Below, piece by piece: positions 46,701 to 58,755 of a stretch of 64,000 nt of DNA (its first letter is position 1; each line of letters starts with the position of its first letter). The stretch spans positions 214,448,942 to 214,512,941 of the forward strand of contig CM070874.1 in assembly GCA_036365515.1 (NCBI GenBank). The letters are read 5' to 3'. Both the position numbers and the translations under genes were made by a program. The stretch is from Torymus aiolomorphi (lineage: Eukaryota > Arthropoda > Insecta > Hymenoptera > Torymidae). Below the pieces are notes generated by a model. That model was not told where the DNA came from and made no database searches. It saw only the letters and a program-made list of their open reading frames with translations.

Positions 46701-46922
46701 AAAAATTGCGTATTAATATTTCTAAGGCGTGCGATAAATATTTTACTTACATTAAGGAGTATTTCAGATTTGTTTCGTTTAGGATGATATTTAGTTGATC
46801 GTGAAATAGACACTTCTAGTCCGGGAGGCAGCGACAAATTTCACTACACCATTTTCATCAGCTTTATTTTTTGAGTATAAGTTATTCGAATGATATCTAA
46901 CAGTAAAATCATCGTCTTCCAT
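43776..46922 (-). pseudogene. EnSpm/CACTA transposase, four exons
   Basis: Cut-and-paste transposase related to plant Tnp2/TnpD. Proposed exons: 46751-46922, 46445-46651, 46218-46304 and 43776-45992, all with GT..AG junctions and phase 0. The large last exon has two CxxC pairs (CRDC, CPFC), the first catalytic region FNTDGCQAS, PKIRNEHIVLIGLW, a Cys-rich CCCVDSVCRCS/CTFCHH segment, DGMMPDSIHCVYLGV (second acidic residue) and FAFENENR (candidate third). Exon 1 (start ATG at 46922) is 172 nt and changes frame internally; a second copy at 54973 has two extra bases there, so this copy probably lost CT near 46840. The 709-codon last exon is otherwise open, so decay is slight. Confidence 0.82.
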
Positions 46923-46935
46923 TCAAGTTGTACAA

Positions 46936-47475
46936 CAGGGGGTTGCAGGAGGGTAGCGATTCCCACCAAAATTTAATAGAAAAAACTCATAGCGGTTGCA
47001 TGAAACTTAGTATACTGATTCATTTGAACATAAAAAGGATAAAAAATCTCGTCTTCCATTAAAATTCCACAACAAACAAGGTCTTCCACCCACACAATTA
47101 GGCACAAAAAAAAATGAAAAAAAACTCATAGCCGTTAAGCTGAAACTGGGTGTGATGTTTATTTTTATAGTAAGAATATAAAAAAAACAGTCTTCCACCT
47201 GTAAAGTACAACAAAGGTCGTCTTCCAAGCCGATAAAGATGCACTCGATATGCGGCGCGTGCGAGCGCCACGGCCACAACGCTGCGTTTTTACCTGTTTG
47301 AAAGATGATCATTGATGTTGTACATTATTAAACAACCAGCAGAATGTTCATGTTTATATTATAAATTATTCATTTAATTTATTTTAAGTTTAATAATAAC
47401 TGTACGGTAAATTTAAACGTGAAAATCGAAACTCAAGTAAATCGATAAAATACGATAGAATACTGTTTGATTAAG
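46936..47475 (+). repeat. left TIR of the XPG element
   Basis: Inverted copy of 54425-54961. The outermost bases are CAGGGGGTTGCAGGAGGGTA. Includes a GC-rich GATATGCGGCGCGTGCGAGC block. Confidence 0.9.
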
Positions 47476-47951
47476 AACTATGGAATAACATTAATTGTTT
47501 ACAATGTATTTAACAATTTATATAAAAAATTAATTTACAATGTATTTAATAAATTAATTTTGAGGATATTTACAATTACAATATTCGAGAAATGCAAAGC
47601 CATGGGCCAGCCGATATATGAGTTAAGAGATTGGCAATATGACAAAGTTTTTCGGCGCGGTAATTTTTAAACCGTCGCACTGTCTTGATAAACTTTTATT
47701 TGGCTTTTCGGAAGAAAGATCAAGAACATGTCAAAAGAAAACAGAAAGCGTTTAGATATCGTTTGTGCAATTACATATAACGCACAACTCGTCACTGCTA
47801 TTATAGCTGTCTATGAAGCTCGGGCTGAGTTCATCGACCTCAAACCATAACATTGGGTACAATTTTTGTCGATGCGAATATTCAGACAGTAGTGTCCTTG
47901 CCGGTCTCACAGAGACTTGTCAAAAGCCGTGCGAGAAAATCAAAGTGTAAA
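47476..47951. other. 5' region of the XPG gene
   Basis: Between the left TIR and the first ATG. No gene is seen; it probably contains promoter and leader. Confidence 0.4.
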
Positions 47952-50900
47952 ATGTCTGAAGTACAGCCATATTGTGTTTTCTGTAGAAAAAAAAAGGAAA
48001 ATTACAAGAGTTTGTTACAAAAACTTTAAATAAGTGTACCAGCATTCTTGCAATTCGCAAAGAGAAAAAATTACATTCGAATCACGTTATTTTGCCTGAT
48101 ATAATCAACGCGTATCAGAGATACCACTCGGCATGTTACTCCAATTTTACAGCAGTGCCAAAAAGTACAAAGTTTCTGACAAAACAGGAAAGTAAGTATT
48201 GCGTAATGGTTTTTCTGAAATTGTCATTTTATACTTTTCATGAATACTTACGGACATTGTAAACACACACATATTCTTTATATATACATACATACATACG
48301 CACTCTCTTTATCACAATAAATTTATCGCATTTCCTATTTTGAATTCCAATAAAACTTCGTTTTAAACATACAATACTTATTGTTATAATCTGTTCTTTT
48401 TCGAGTATCATTAAAAAAATGTTAATATTGTATTATTATTTGACAGTGTAAATTTGTTACAAGAAAGTGTTCAAGACAACGTTGGAGAATCAACATCAAA
48501 GGGAAAGTACGTATGATAAGCACTTTGTTCATTAATCTCCTCAATTAAAAGCTTACAACTTTATGATTGTTTTAATGAAAAAATTCATTTTAATGCTTTA
48601 AAATTATGAAATTATCAAAATTCGTATTATGGTTTTAACGGTTCAATTCTGATATTGTCATTTCATTATAAATGTTCATAGACAGCATCTTATTTAAAAT
48701 CTATTGTTATTCATACGCTTTCAAGAATTATTATAAATATATTTATATTAAAATTATTATTTTTCAGTGTAAACGTGGTACAAGACAGTTATAAAGACAA
48801 AATTGGAGCATCCACATCAAAGGGAAAGTACGTATGATAAGCGCTTTGTTCATTAATATTCTCAATTCAAAGCTTACAACTTTTGGGTTGTTTCAATGTA
48901 AATTCGTATTAATGCTTTTAACAGTTCAATTTTGATATTGCTATTTCATTATAAATGTTCATAGACAGCATCTCATTTAAAATCTATTGTTATTTATACG
49001 CTTTCAAGAATTATTATAAATATATTTATATTAAAATTATTATTTTTCAGTGTAAACGTGGTACAAGACAGTTATAATAAAGACAACATTGGAGCATCAA
49101 CATCAGAGGAAAAGTACGTATGCTAAGCACTTTTTCCATTAATATTCTCAATTAAAAGCTTACAACTTTTGGATTTTTTTAATGAAAATTCGTTTTAATG
49201 CTTTTAACAGTTCAATTTTGATATTGCCATTTTATTATAAATGTTCATAGACAGCATCTCATTTAAAATCTATTGTTATTTATACGCTTCCAAGAATTAT
49301 TATAAATAGTATAAATATATTTATATTAAAATTATTATTTTTCAGTGTAAACGTGGTACAAGACAGTTATAAAGACAACATTGGAACATCAACATCAGAG
49401 GGAACGTACGTATGACAAGCACTTTTTTCGTTAATATTCTCAATTGAAAGCTTACAAATTTTGGATTGTTTTGATGAAAATTCATTTTAATGCTTTTAAC
49501 AGTTCAATTTTGATATTGCCATTTCATAATACACGTTCATAGACAGCATCTCATTTAAAATGTTTTATTATTTATACACTTTCAAGAATTATTATAAATA
49601 TATTTATATTAAAATTATTATTTTGCAGTATTTGTACAGAATCACGTGAGGGCTTTAGCGTTTTACCACAGAGCAGTGATGTAGATGTACATATTGATAT
49701 TGAAAACGTTGATAAGCGTGCCTCTAAGTCCGATGATGAGGTTCCTAGCGATGTGGCACAAGAAAACGAGAATCTCAACGTAAAATAACAAAACTCAACA
49801 GATGATGTGAACGCAAGTAAACAATGTCTCTTTTGTGATAAAACGCGTAAATTTGTTAAGGGTCACTGGCAATATTTACAAGTATTCGTAACGATAGATC
49901 CCATAAAATCTAAGGCGCAAGAAATAAATGATAATCTTTTGCTTGCAAAAATTAACGATTTTTGTGAAAAAAATCAAACAATGTTTTATCACAAATTATG
50001 TAAACAAAATTATGAATATAAATCGGAATCGCAATTAGGTCCACACACACAAAAATCTGAGTGGCATATTAAACGAGATATGCATCAAACCGCATATGAA
50101 GAAGTATGTTCTTATATTACAGAAAATGTCATTGGCAAAAGAAATTGTTTTTTTCTAAGTTTTTTCACAACAATATATAAGAGCAATTTAGAAAGATCGT
50201 TAGAACGATTACAGAACAAAGATATCTATATAAATTTAGAAACTCATTTTCATTTAGAAGACAAATTGTTGGAAAAATTTCGAAAGAAAATTACTATTGT
50301 CACACTCAGAAAGAAAAAGGTTGTTAAACCATACATGGGAGTCTTCTTAAAAAATAATGATATGAATGATTTGGAAAAAGAAGACATTTTACAACGAGCA
50401 GCTCTGATTTTAAGACGCGATATACGTGAAATTGAGCATCGACCATTGCCGGATCAATTAAAAACGTCGGATTTAATAAATGGAGACTGCACGTTACCAA
50501 CGTCACTGACGCGTTTTTACGAAACTTTACTCAGCGGATCCAATTATCGCCGAAGAAGTAGCTCCAATAATCAAAGAATCAGTGAATCATTCTCTGCTGA
50601 TTTAGTATATGCAGTGAGTAACGGTAAAGTAAAACCGTCCAAATACGTGACTCTCGGTTTAACTATAAAAGGATTGACAAATAGCAAGAAAGTAGTGAAT
50701 ATTTTAAATAAATATGGACATTGCTGTAGTTATACCGTATTGGAAGAATTAGAAACATAATCAACATTTGCATCTAGCAATCGGCTTGAAATTTGTCCTG
50801 AGGACATATTAAAAACAACGAATTTGTGCACCGGTTTAGCGTTCAATAATTTTGACAGATTCGTCGACACGCTTACTGGAAAGGATACGCTACACGATAC

Positions 50901-53900
50901 AGTCGGTATTATTTATCAAAATATTGGTAATACGGTAGAAAATAACATTGACGTAGTAGAAAATGTTGCAGCAAATATGTGCCCTGAAGGATCAACAAAA
51001 CGTAGGCAAACTTTCGACGCAATTAGCCACGAATTAGAACCGTATACAAAAAAACCTCGATTACTAGAAGTGTTACAGCATTTAGCTCCTCTTTCAGACT
51101 TATCCATGCCTCCGAATTTTGATGCTCTAAAATAAATTAATTTTGCATGGATGGTCTCGCATTTTATGCAGATAGAAGAAATGCCAATGTGGGTTGGCTA
51201 TAATAGTCTCATATTTAATGACAAAACACCAACGCAAAAAGTTTCGTACTTAACAACTGTTAATGCTTCGCCAACAAATACCGCAGTTGTTATGGAGACG
51301 TTAAAACAAAGCCAAAAAGTCGCCAGAGAGTGTGGTGAAACGTATATGCAGGTGACATACGATTTGGCAATAGCTAAAATCGCACTGCAAATACAATGCA
51401 CAGAAAAACCACGTTTCGACGACTTATTTATACATGTTGGAACATTCCATGTAATGATGGCTTTTTTTAAAGCTGTAGGAAAATATATTGATAATAGCGG
51501 AATAATCAACGTAATGATAAACTTAGAATTATTGGCGAATGGTTCAATCAATGGTTTTATTGAGGGTAAGCATTTTAATCGGTGCAAGAGGCTTTACCCG
51601 ATTGTATCTGTTGCAATTCAAATGCTAAATTTTCAAAGATTTGTAAACGATAATAATATCGACATAGGCGATGAGGTTAAAAAATATTTAGAAGAATTTA
51701 AAAAAAATTGCTCAGAAAAACCAAATATACAGCATCGTCATCTCGAGCAGTTATTTAACGAGTACGAGAAGTATAAACAAAAAACGCTGGAAGGTGATCA
51801 TGGAAAAACTCCTCAATTTTTTATGATTTACGTTCAACTGATAGATTATTATTTTATTCTCAACACCGCAATCCGTACAGCAGACTTAGAGCTTTTTCAG
51901 TATATTTTACCAAAACTTACAAACATTTCTTTTGTTTTTAACCAGCAAAATTATTCTCGGTATTTAGTCAAATATCATGACAATTTATTGAGGATTAATG
52001 ATTCGCACCCAGGACTAAGACTGCAACTTGAAAAAGGCTCCTTTGGCATCAAGCGAGCAGAAAAATCCTTCTCTCGACAACCAGTTGATTTGACGCTCGA
52101 GCAGACCATTAATGCAGACGCTGCAAATCGATTAACAGGTATCGTTCATACGACAAATTCATTGTCTGCTCGACAGCGTTGGTGTAAAAGCCACAGTATA
52201 AGGTCATCAATAATAAGTCACACTAGGGATAGAGTAGAGTTAAGAAAACGGCAAGATGTCACCGCTGACTTGGAAAAAAGTCGAATATCAATGAATTGTT
52301 CACAAATACAAAAATTTACTGCAAACATACAACAAAACGTTAATCCCTTCGCTGTTGATTTAGACAGCAATTTTTTGTATAATATTTCAACTGGACAGGC
52401 AGCTAAAGAAGAAATTGTAGATTTTTTATTGAAAATTGAAGAGAATGGTAATAATCAACGACAAAATTTTATACAAGAATGCAATGCAGATGCTGAACGG
52501 TTCGAAAAAAATATTAAAAGAAATAAAATATTGAATTTTACCAGTGCCGTTGGGAAGAAAAAGGTATCTGTTGCCGGAAAAATCATAGAATTACGCATGC
52601 AGAGAGACTTATTCGGTCATCTTCTACGAATTTCTTTGGGAAAAACCTTGGATATCGACAAAGTGTTGACCCTTTAACGCCAATCCCTTTCTCGCTGTGC
52701 CATGTTGATGGATCCATTTGTAAGACTGACAAATCAGCATTACTTAAATTATTAGAAAAAATGGCAGATAAAAATAAACCACAGAATATTGATGTAATTA
52801 TCCATGATGGTTTTTTTTTACTACACCTCATGAAAGATATTCCTCTTACGTTTGCTGGAATATCAGAAAAATTTCTAAAAATGTGTATCACTGAGGGAGC
52901 ACGAACAATAGTGGTTACATTTGATCAATATCTTTCGCCATCAATAAAAGACAACGAACGCCTTTTAAGAGGATCGAAAGAAGATCGCGCCTTTTATATA
53001 CATGGGCCGGATCAAAGACGCCCAGCCGATTTTTTTTCTGAGTTAAAAAATGTAAATTTCAAAAAAGCGTTAGTAAATTTTTTTATTTTAGACTGGGAAT
53101 CGAACCATTACGCTCCATTTATGAAAAATAAAAATGTTTTTCTAAACTATGAGATGTGCTACAAATACAGCGTTACTAATGACATTGTAGTAAAGGAAAT
53201 TGATGATGTTCTAACGTGTCCGCAACACGAAGAGGCCGACACGAAAATCACCTACCACATCAGCAATATTGATTACGAATCGAACGTGGTCGTGCGGTGC
53301 TCTGATAGTTATATCCTTATTATATTGCTAGGCAATATAAGTTTTATAAAAAAGGATGTTAAAGTGTGGATGCATGTAGGCGTGGGAAATGCCCAGCGAT
53401 TTTTGAATGTCACAGATCTGTCAAATAAACTGGGCTCAAAATTGTGTAATGCGCTTCCGGCTTTCCACGCCTTCACCGGATGTGATTACAATCCTTCTTT
53501 TTACCGGAAAGGTAAAAATCGACCCTTTACTATTTTAAAAAAGTCGGAAAACTACATGGATGCTTTTGAAAAGATCAATGACTTGCACACAGGATACATT
53601 CCAGAAGTTTACTTAGTAATTGAAGAGTTTGTGTGCAGGATGTACAGTTTAAAGAAAATCACTAACGTGAACGAAGCTCGTGTGACCGTGTTCATGAAGA
53701 ATTATAAAATTAATGACGGTGATGAAATATTCCAAACAAATGCCAAAAATGTTGACGGAGCAATCCTGCCACCATGCAAAGCTGAACTGCATAAGCAAAT
53801 AAAAAGAACGGCATTCATTGCGCATCTTTGGAGGCACGCTTATCTACCACAGCCGACAGAATTTTCTCCCACCGACTATGGTTGGGATGAATCTGAGAAT

Positions 53901-54201
53901 AAATTGATTTTCCAATAGTTTGATGGAGATCAACTGCCACAATCTATTGATGATATTGCAATTAACTCTACAGAAAACCAAGGTATTACAAATAAATATT
54001 AGCTATATAAAAATAATTTTAAAAATTTATAAATTAAATTATAAATTAATTTTTATATTTACAGATAAAGAAAACGGTCAAAATGATCAACAGGAATCAG
54101 ACGAAGAAGAGGAAATATTGAATTCCGATATTGAAGATTTCCCATTTGTAATTGATGAAAGTGACGATTCCCTCAATCAATGCGATATCGACGAGTGGTA
54201 A
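47952..54201 (+). pseudogene. XPG/FEN1-like nuclease transposon protein, multi-exon, degraded
   Basis: A large protein of a family common in invertebrate mobile DNA. Exon 1 (47952-48191) has a CVFC zinc-binding start and, after a frameshift at an A-run, VTKTLNKCTSI, LPDIINAYQRYHSACY. Exons 2-5 (48447-48506, 48768-48827, 49051-49113, 49346-49405) are tandem copies. Exon 6 (49629-53982) has a second Cys/His unit (CLFCDK, YHKLC), a long helical middle (51151-52677) and the nuclease domain: DVIIHDGFFLL, VTFDQYLSPSIKDNER, HEEADTKIT, CSDSYILI and HAFTGCDYNPSF. An acidic last exon is 54065-54201. Stops at 49786, 50758, 51133 and 53916 plus a frameshift near 52640 kill it. The family norm at CSDSYILI is, as I recall it, SDTD; here that Asp is Tyr. 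Confidence 0.75.
48447..49405 (+). repeat. four tandem exon-plus-intron copies in the XPG gene
   Basis: Exons at 48447, 48768, 49051 and 49346 (60, 60, 63, 60 nt) encode variants of VNVVQDSYKDNIGASTSEG. Each follows a TTTTTCAG acceptor (first copy TTGACAG) and precedes a GTACGTATG donor. The ~220-260-bp introns are also copies (AAGCTTACAAC, CATAGACAGCATCT, ATTATTATAAATATATTTA). All exon lengths are multiples of three, so copy number can vary without shifting the frame. Confidence 0.9.
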
Positions 54202-54424
54202 ATTACGAAACGTTAAATAATTGTTATGAAATATAATAAATATGAAATTTGTTAAAGTAAAACCAAATTTTTAATCTTCAAAAGAAAATTTATGCAAATG
54301 ACCATAAAATAATTTATTAAGTACTTTTAAATTCACTCACCTTAATTATTGAAATTGTAAATATTCCACGATCAAAACCACCGCTAAAATATACTGTGAA
54401 ATTAATTTTATTCCATACTTTTTT

Positions 54425-54961
54425 TATCGAACAGACATATTGTATTTTATTAGTTTACTTCAGTTTTAATTTTCTCGTTTAAATTTGCCGTACAGTTATT
54501 ATTAAACTTAAAATAAATTAAATGAATAATTTATAATATAAACATGAACATTCTGCTGGTTGTTTAATAATGCACAACATCAATGATCATCTTACAAACA
54601 GGTAAAAACGCAGCGTTGTGGCCGTGGCGCTCGCACGCGCCGCATATCGAGTGCATCTTTATCGGCTTGGAAGACGACCTTTATTGTACTTTACAGGTGG
54701 AAGACTGTTTTTTTTATATTCCTTACTATAAAAATAAACATCACACCCAGTTTCAGCTTAACGGCTATGAGTTTTTTTTCATTTTTTTTTGTGCCTAATT
54801 GTGTGGGTGGAAGACCTTGTTTGTTGTGGAATTTTAATGGAAGACGAGATTTTTTATCCTTTTTATGTTCAAATGAATCAGTATACTAAATTTCATGCAA
54901 ACGGCTATGAGTTTTTTCTATTAAATTTTGGTGGGAATCGCTACCCTCGTGCAACCCCCTG
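54425..54961 (-). repeat. right TIR of the XPG element
   Basis: Inverted copy of 46936-47475, ending TGCAACCCCCTG. GGAAGAC occurs at about 54668, 54700, 54806 and 54839. Confidence 0.9.
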
Positions 54962-54972
54962 TCGTAAGGGTG

Positions 54973-55087
54973 CAACGGAAGACGGCCTTATTATAGTTAC
55001 ATATGACATGCATAAGTCATATAAAAGAAATGAAGTTAAGGAAAATGACCCCGAAATTTCTGTCGCTACCTCCCGGACTATTCAGAA
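54973..55087 (+). pseudogene. inverted second copy of EnSpm transposase exon 1
   Basis: From GGAAGAC to GTCGCTACCTCCCGGACTA this matches the minus-strand exon 1 at 46922-46815. Spacing is identical (78 bp between GGAAGAC and GTCGCT) and the conserved end encodes LSLPPGL in one frame. The start codon position reads ACG instead of ATG. It lies immediately outside the right TIR of the XPG element, exactly as exon 1 lies outside the left TIR. Confidence 0.6.
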
Positions 55088-55262
55088 TTCGGATCCACCC
55101 ACTCTTTATATACTTTATTAGGCCTTTTCGACATTTTAAAACTTATTTTAGAAACAAATTTATTGCATTTACCGTTATATCAATATGAAATCTAAATTTT
55201 TTTTTGCAGAAACTGATCACACCTTGTTCTTGTTTATATATAATAAAATGTATCAAACGTAT

Positions 55263-55337
55263 AAAGGTAGCTTCTACACTATAGGGACGGGACGTGTCCG
55301 GGCTCGATACGTAGTTCCTATTGTAGAAGTTGCCTTT
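55263..55337. mobile_element. 75-bp hairpin MITE
   Basis: AAAGGTAGCTTCTACA at the left pairs with TGTAGAAGTTGCCTTT at the right. Confidence 0.6.
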
Positions 55338-55513
55338 CAAAAGAGTATATTCCGAGCGCGAGATCGAAAAGTCGAGAACCAAGGAATATAGATATCGCGT
55401 AAATCGTGTACCCATGCATCTAGCATCTAGCATAGAGATGGAAATAAAAAATCTTATATAAAAAGGAAAATAATAGTCATTACTATATTGTATGCAATGA
55501 ATTTTAATATTAA

Positions 55514-55633
55514 AGCAGCCTCTACACGGCGTGCTGCGTAATATAGGCGAAATCCTGTAGGATAATTCGCATATCTGTCTTTGTCTAGAGCACGCGGCTC
55601 GCGGCTTGCGGCACGCCGTGTGTAAGAGGCAGC
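55514..55633. mobile_element. 120-bp MITE with TTAA duplication
   Basis: Inverted AGCAGCCTCTACACGGCG and CACGCCGTGTGTAAGAGGCAGC-like ends are flanked on both sides by TTAA (55510-55513, 55634-55637). Confidence 0.75.
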
Positions 55634-55702
55634 TTAATAATTTCATTATGTGCTCTATAAAAACAATGGTTTCTGATATATTTGGAAGTGTTTCAGTTTT
55701 TT

Positions 55703-55918
55703 AGAGAGAATCCACATTACATGCCGAATGCGCATGCCGTATGTCATCCGAAAAAAATTTGTTGTCCGAAATCTATAGGATTTATAACTCTATGGTTATA
55801 ATTCCTATATGATTAATAACCATAGAGTTATAAATCCTATAGATTTCGGACAACAAATCTTTTCTTACGGCATACGGCATGCTCATACGGCATTCGGCAT
55901 GTAATGTGGATTCTCTCT
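55703..55918. mobile_element. 216-bp perfect foldback MITE
   Basis: AGAGAGAATCCACATTACAT and its inverse bound a nearly perfect palindrome. Its centre is CCATAGAGTTATAAATCC and its complement around 55803. ATGCCGTATG words recur in the arms. Confidence 0.85.
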
Positions 55919-55920
55919 AA

Positions 55921-56260
55921 GGGAGCATGTACATAAGCGCTGTGCTATGCAATGCTGTGCGATGCCGTATGATGCCGTTCGATGCCGTTTGATGCCGTTC
56001 GATGCCGCGCGGTGCCGCACGGATTAGTGCTGCATCCGATCCGTTGTCTAAATGGTTCAAAATAAATTGTAAGTTGTATCTCTGCATTATTTATTTAACT
56101 ATTTAATTTAAATCATGCAGAGATACAACTTACAATTTATTTTGAACCATGTAGACAACGGATCGGACGAAGCACTAATCGTGCGGCACCGCGCGGCATC
56201 GAACGGCATCGTACGGCATCGCACGGCATCGCACAGCACAGCGCTTATGTACATGCTCCC
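55921..56260. mobile_element. 340-bp PIF/Harbinger-like MITE, TAA duplication
   Basis: Ends GGGAGCATGTACATAAGCG and its inverse, flanked by TAA on both sides. Arms contain tandem GATGCCGTTC/GGCATCGAAC words. The 3-bp TWA target and GGG start are Harbinger traits. Confidence 0.8.
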
Positions 56261-56292
56261 TAAGAGAGAATCTCTTTGTTCGCTATGCCTTA

Positions 56293-56465
56293 GGGCCTTC
56301 TCACAGCTCTGAGGAACAGATATAAAGAACAAGAATAACGTGGGTTAGTATATCTATATATACGAGGAACAGCGCTTATTCCTCGCTGTTCCTTGTATAT
56401 ATAGATATACTAACCCATGTTATTCTTGTTCTTTATATCTGTTCCTCAGAGCTGTGCGAAGGCCC
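56293..56465. mobile_element. 173-bp foldback MITE
   Basis: Starts GGGCCTTCTCACAGCTCTG and ends with the inverse. It is preceded by TTA and followed by TAA. The whole element is a near-perfect hairpin centred near 56378. Confidence 0.8.
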
Positions 56466-56943
56466 TAAATCTTATATGGTGTAATGTGCATTGCGTATAG
56501 GCCTTAATAACTGCGTCGGTGTATTATCAACGACTATAGACTATATGTGTTGGTCTATACGCGTCTATATAATTCTAATTGGTATCATCCTAAATTTTGA
56601 TTTCGAAATCCGAAGAACCAATATAATTAGTACAATTATAGTATATGAAGTACTTGTTAAGTGAAATAAGGTGTAATCATTCATCATGTTTGTTTATTTA
56701 TACATTAAGAGTATAAATAAATATGTAACTTTGGACGACTCAAAAATAGAAAACTTTCAACATGAAGAGACAGGACATCAATCAAAAACGTTTAGTTCGA
56801 AACCATTTAGGTGTATTTATGATAAACAAAACTATGTTTGTCAGATTCTCATGATAGCAGGTAAGATTTCATTTTGGATGTAACTATTATTGAATTGTTA
56901 TATTAAATGCTAACTGATAGAACATAACCTTATTTTTTTATTA

Positions 56944-57119
56944 CAGGCAATCCACATTGCATGCTTTATGCTCTATGCGCTATGCTCTATGAGTTGAGTA
57001 CTTATAGACTTCTCCGCTGATTGATTCACTGATAATGCTCAAACAATCAGCGGAGAAGTCTACACGTACTCAGCTCATAGAGCATTATAGTGCATAGAGC
57101 ATACAATGTGGATTCCCTG
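56944..57119. mobile_element. 176-bp foldback MITE in BEN intron 1, TTA duplication
   Basis: CAGGCAATCCACATTG and its inverse CAATGTGGATTCCCTG are flanked by TTA on both sides. Shares the AATCCACATT terminal word with the MITE at 55703. It lies wholly inside the first intron of the BEN gene. Confidence 0.85.
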
Positions 57120-58679
57120 TTATGTTATCATTTTATTCCAATATTATTTTTAAGTGATTTTTAATTTTAATGTTTCTAGTAAGAATAATAAATATTTAAA
57201 ATATTAACCTTTATATGAACATTTATTATTAGTTGTTCAAGTTTTCATTTTGATTTTGGTTTTCATTTTCTTGCTTGTTCTTTTATGTTTAAGATTTTGA
57301 ATATGAAATCTAGGAGTATTTGGCAGATAAGCGACCTAAAGTACCAAGATTAAATAAATCTGATCTAGAAGCGCTTGATGGTGATAATTATGAATTTCAG
57401 CAACAGAACAGCAAAATTAAACTTGAAAAAGCTGTAAGTAAACATTCTTCTGTATCAAAAAGATGAGTCTGAAGTTTGCATCGTTGGAGTGCAACCAAAT
57501 AATTTTTTACGATTGATTAAAGTTATTGAACAATGGAAATTTTATCTAAATCTTGGTTAAAGTTGTTGATTAAATTAAAGTAATTGATTGATAAATAAAT
57601 AATTTATTTAATGCAAAATATAGAAAATCACGATGTTCTTCAAAATTTTGAAACAACATATAGATTTTATTAAATATACTTTAAAAATTTTATAGTTCCT
57701 ATTCAACTGTAAATAATATTTACATGTATTTTTTTCATATTAGGAATCAACCAAAAAAAAGAAAGAAAGTGCTACAAAAACAATGACAACTATTGTTAAG
57801 AGCTATGCAGCCTCCCTTCAGTCTCAATTCGAAGTACCAAATGCTCGCTCTGGTCGTTCATCAATATCTGTACCATCAAATATCAATGTAAGTACATGAA
57901 ATGTTAACATGTGTGTAGAAATGTTAACTAACGGTTGTTGAATTCTTTGTCAATTTTAAAATTAAAAACGTCACATTATGATTATGTTGCTATTATCGAC
58001 AAAGGATAGCTATTTATACATATGAAAATATTGTATTATAGATGTTTTAAAATATAGTCATAGTTTTAAATAGTTATAATTAAATTTCGATGATAATCTT
58101 AAGTAGAAATGCCTCAATTTGATTAACATGCTAACCAACAAAGTTGGTTTATTTTCTACCAGAGTAATTACATAAATAAATAAACAAATAAATATATATT
58201 TCAAAACAGTCATAATTATTTAATAGTATTTTTATATTCTGATTTTTTATACAAACTTTATTTAATGTATAAGTTAAAAATCAATATTAAATAACCTATT
58301 TTATTTTATATTGAAAATTAAATGTCTTAATAGCAAGCATTATTTTTACAGGCATTTCAGGATAATGAGGACAGTGAATTTGAAGATATTCGGGGCACAC
58401 TTCCTAATAGTCCTATTCCTACAGTGGTGGTAAAAGATGAAGGACTCGTTTTGTTGAAAAAACAATTAAAAGAAGAAAAGCGTAAAAGCAAAACTGCTAT
58501 TGATATAGCCAACACCCTTCAAACGCGCTATGAAAATGTAAAAGAAAAATTACAGCATTATGAAAATGGTAAGTAAATTATTTACATGTTAACAGCATGG
58601 TAGAAAGTATGTATTTTTGAAAATTAAAATGTCACTCATAAATTTATATATATGTACGCATTTTAATTTCAACATAAAT

Positions 58680-58755
58680 ACTTACGCACACACTCACACG
58701 CACACTTACACGCACACTTACACGCACACGCGCACGCACACACACACACACACAA
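58680..58755. repeat. (AC)n microsatellite in BEN intron 4
   Basis: Mixed CACACT/CACGCACAC tract followed by ATATATAT. The HTHTHT ORF over it is spurious. Confidence 0.95.

Larger units (their letters stand above)
46936..54961 (+). mobile_element. 8.0-kb TIR element encoding an XPG/FEN1-like nuclease protein
   Basis: TIRs of about 540 bp (46936-47475 and 54425-54961) begin CAGGGGGTTGCA and are nearly identical. They contain GGAAGAC motifs and AACGGCTATGAGTTTTTT twice each. The single large gene inside is 47952-54201. No exact target duplication is found. The TIR with CAGGGG ends and the XPG-like domain suggest an Academ-like transposon, but I hold that assignment loosely. Confidence 0.7.

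Noticed and set aside
46652..46837. 61-codon frame beginning at a TTG as a separate gene
   Set aside because: It runs through the splice donor of proposed EnSpm exon 1 and has no ATG; the conserved part is explained as exon 1.
48447..49405. CRISPR-like spacing of four repeated units
   Set aside because: Eukaryotic context; the units are exon-plus-intron copies of about 300 bp, with splice sites and no distinct spacers.
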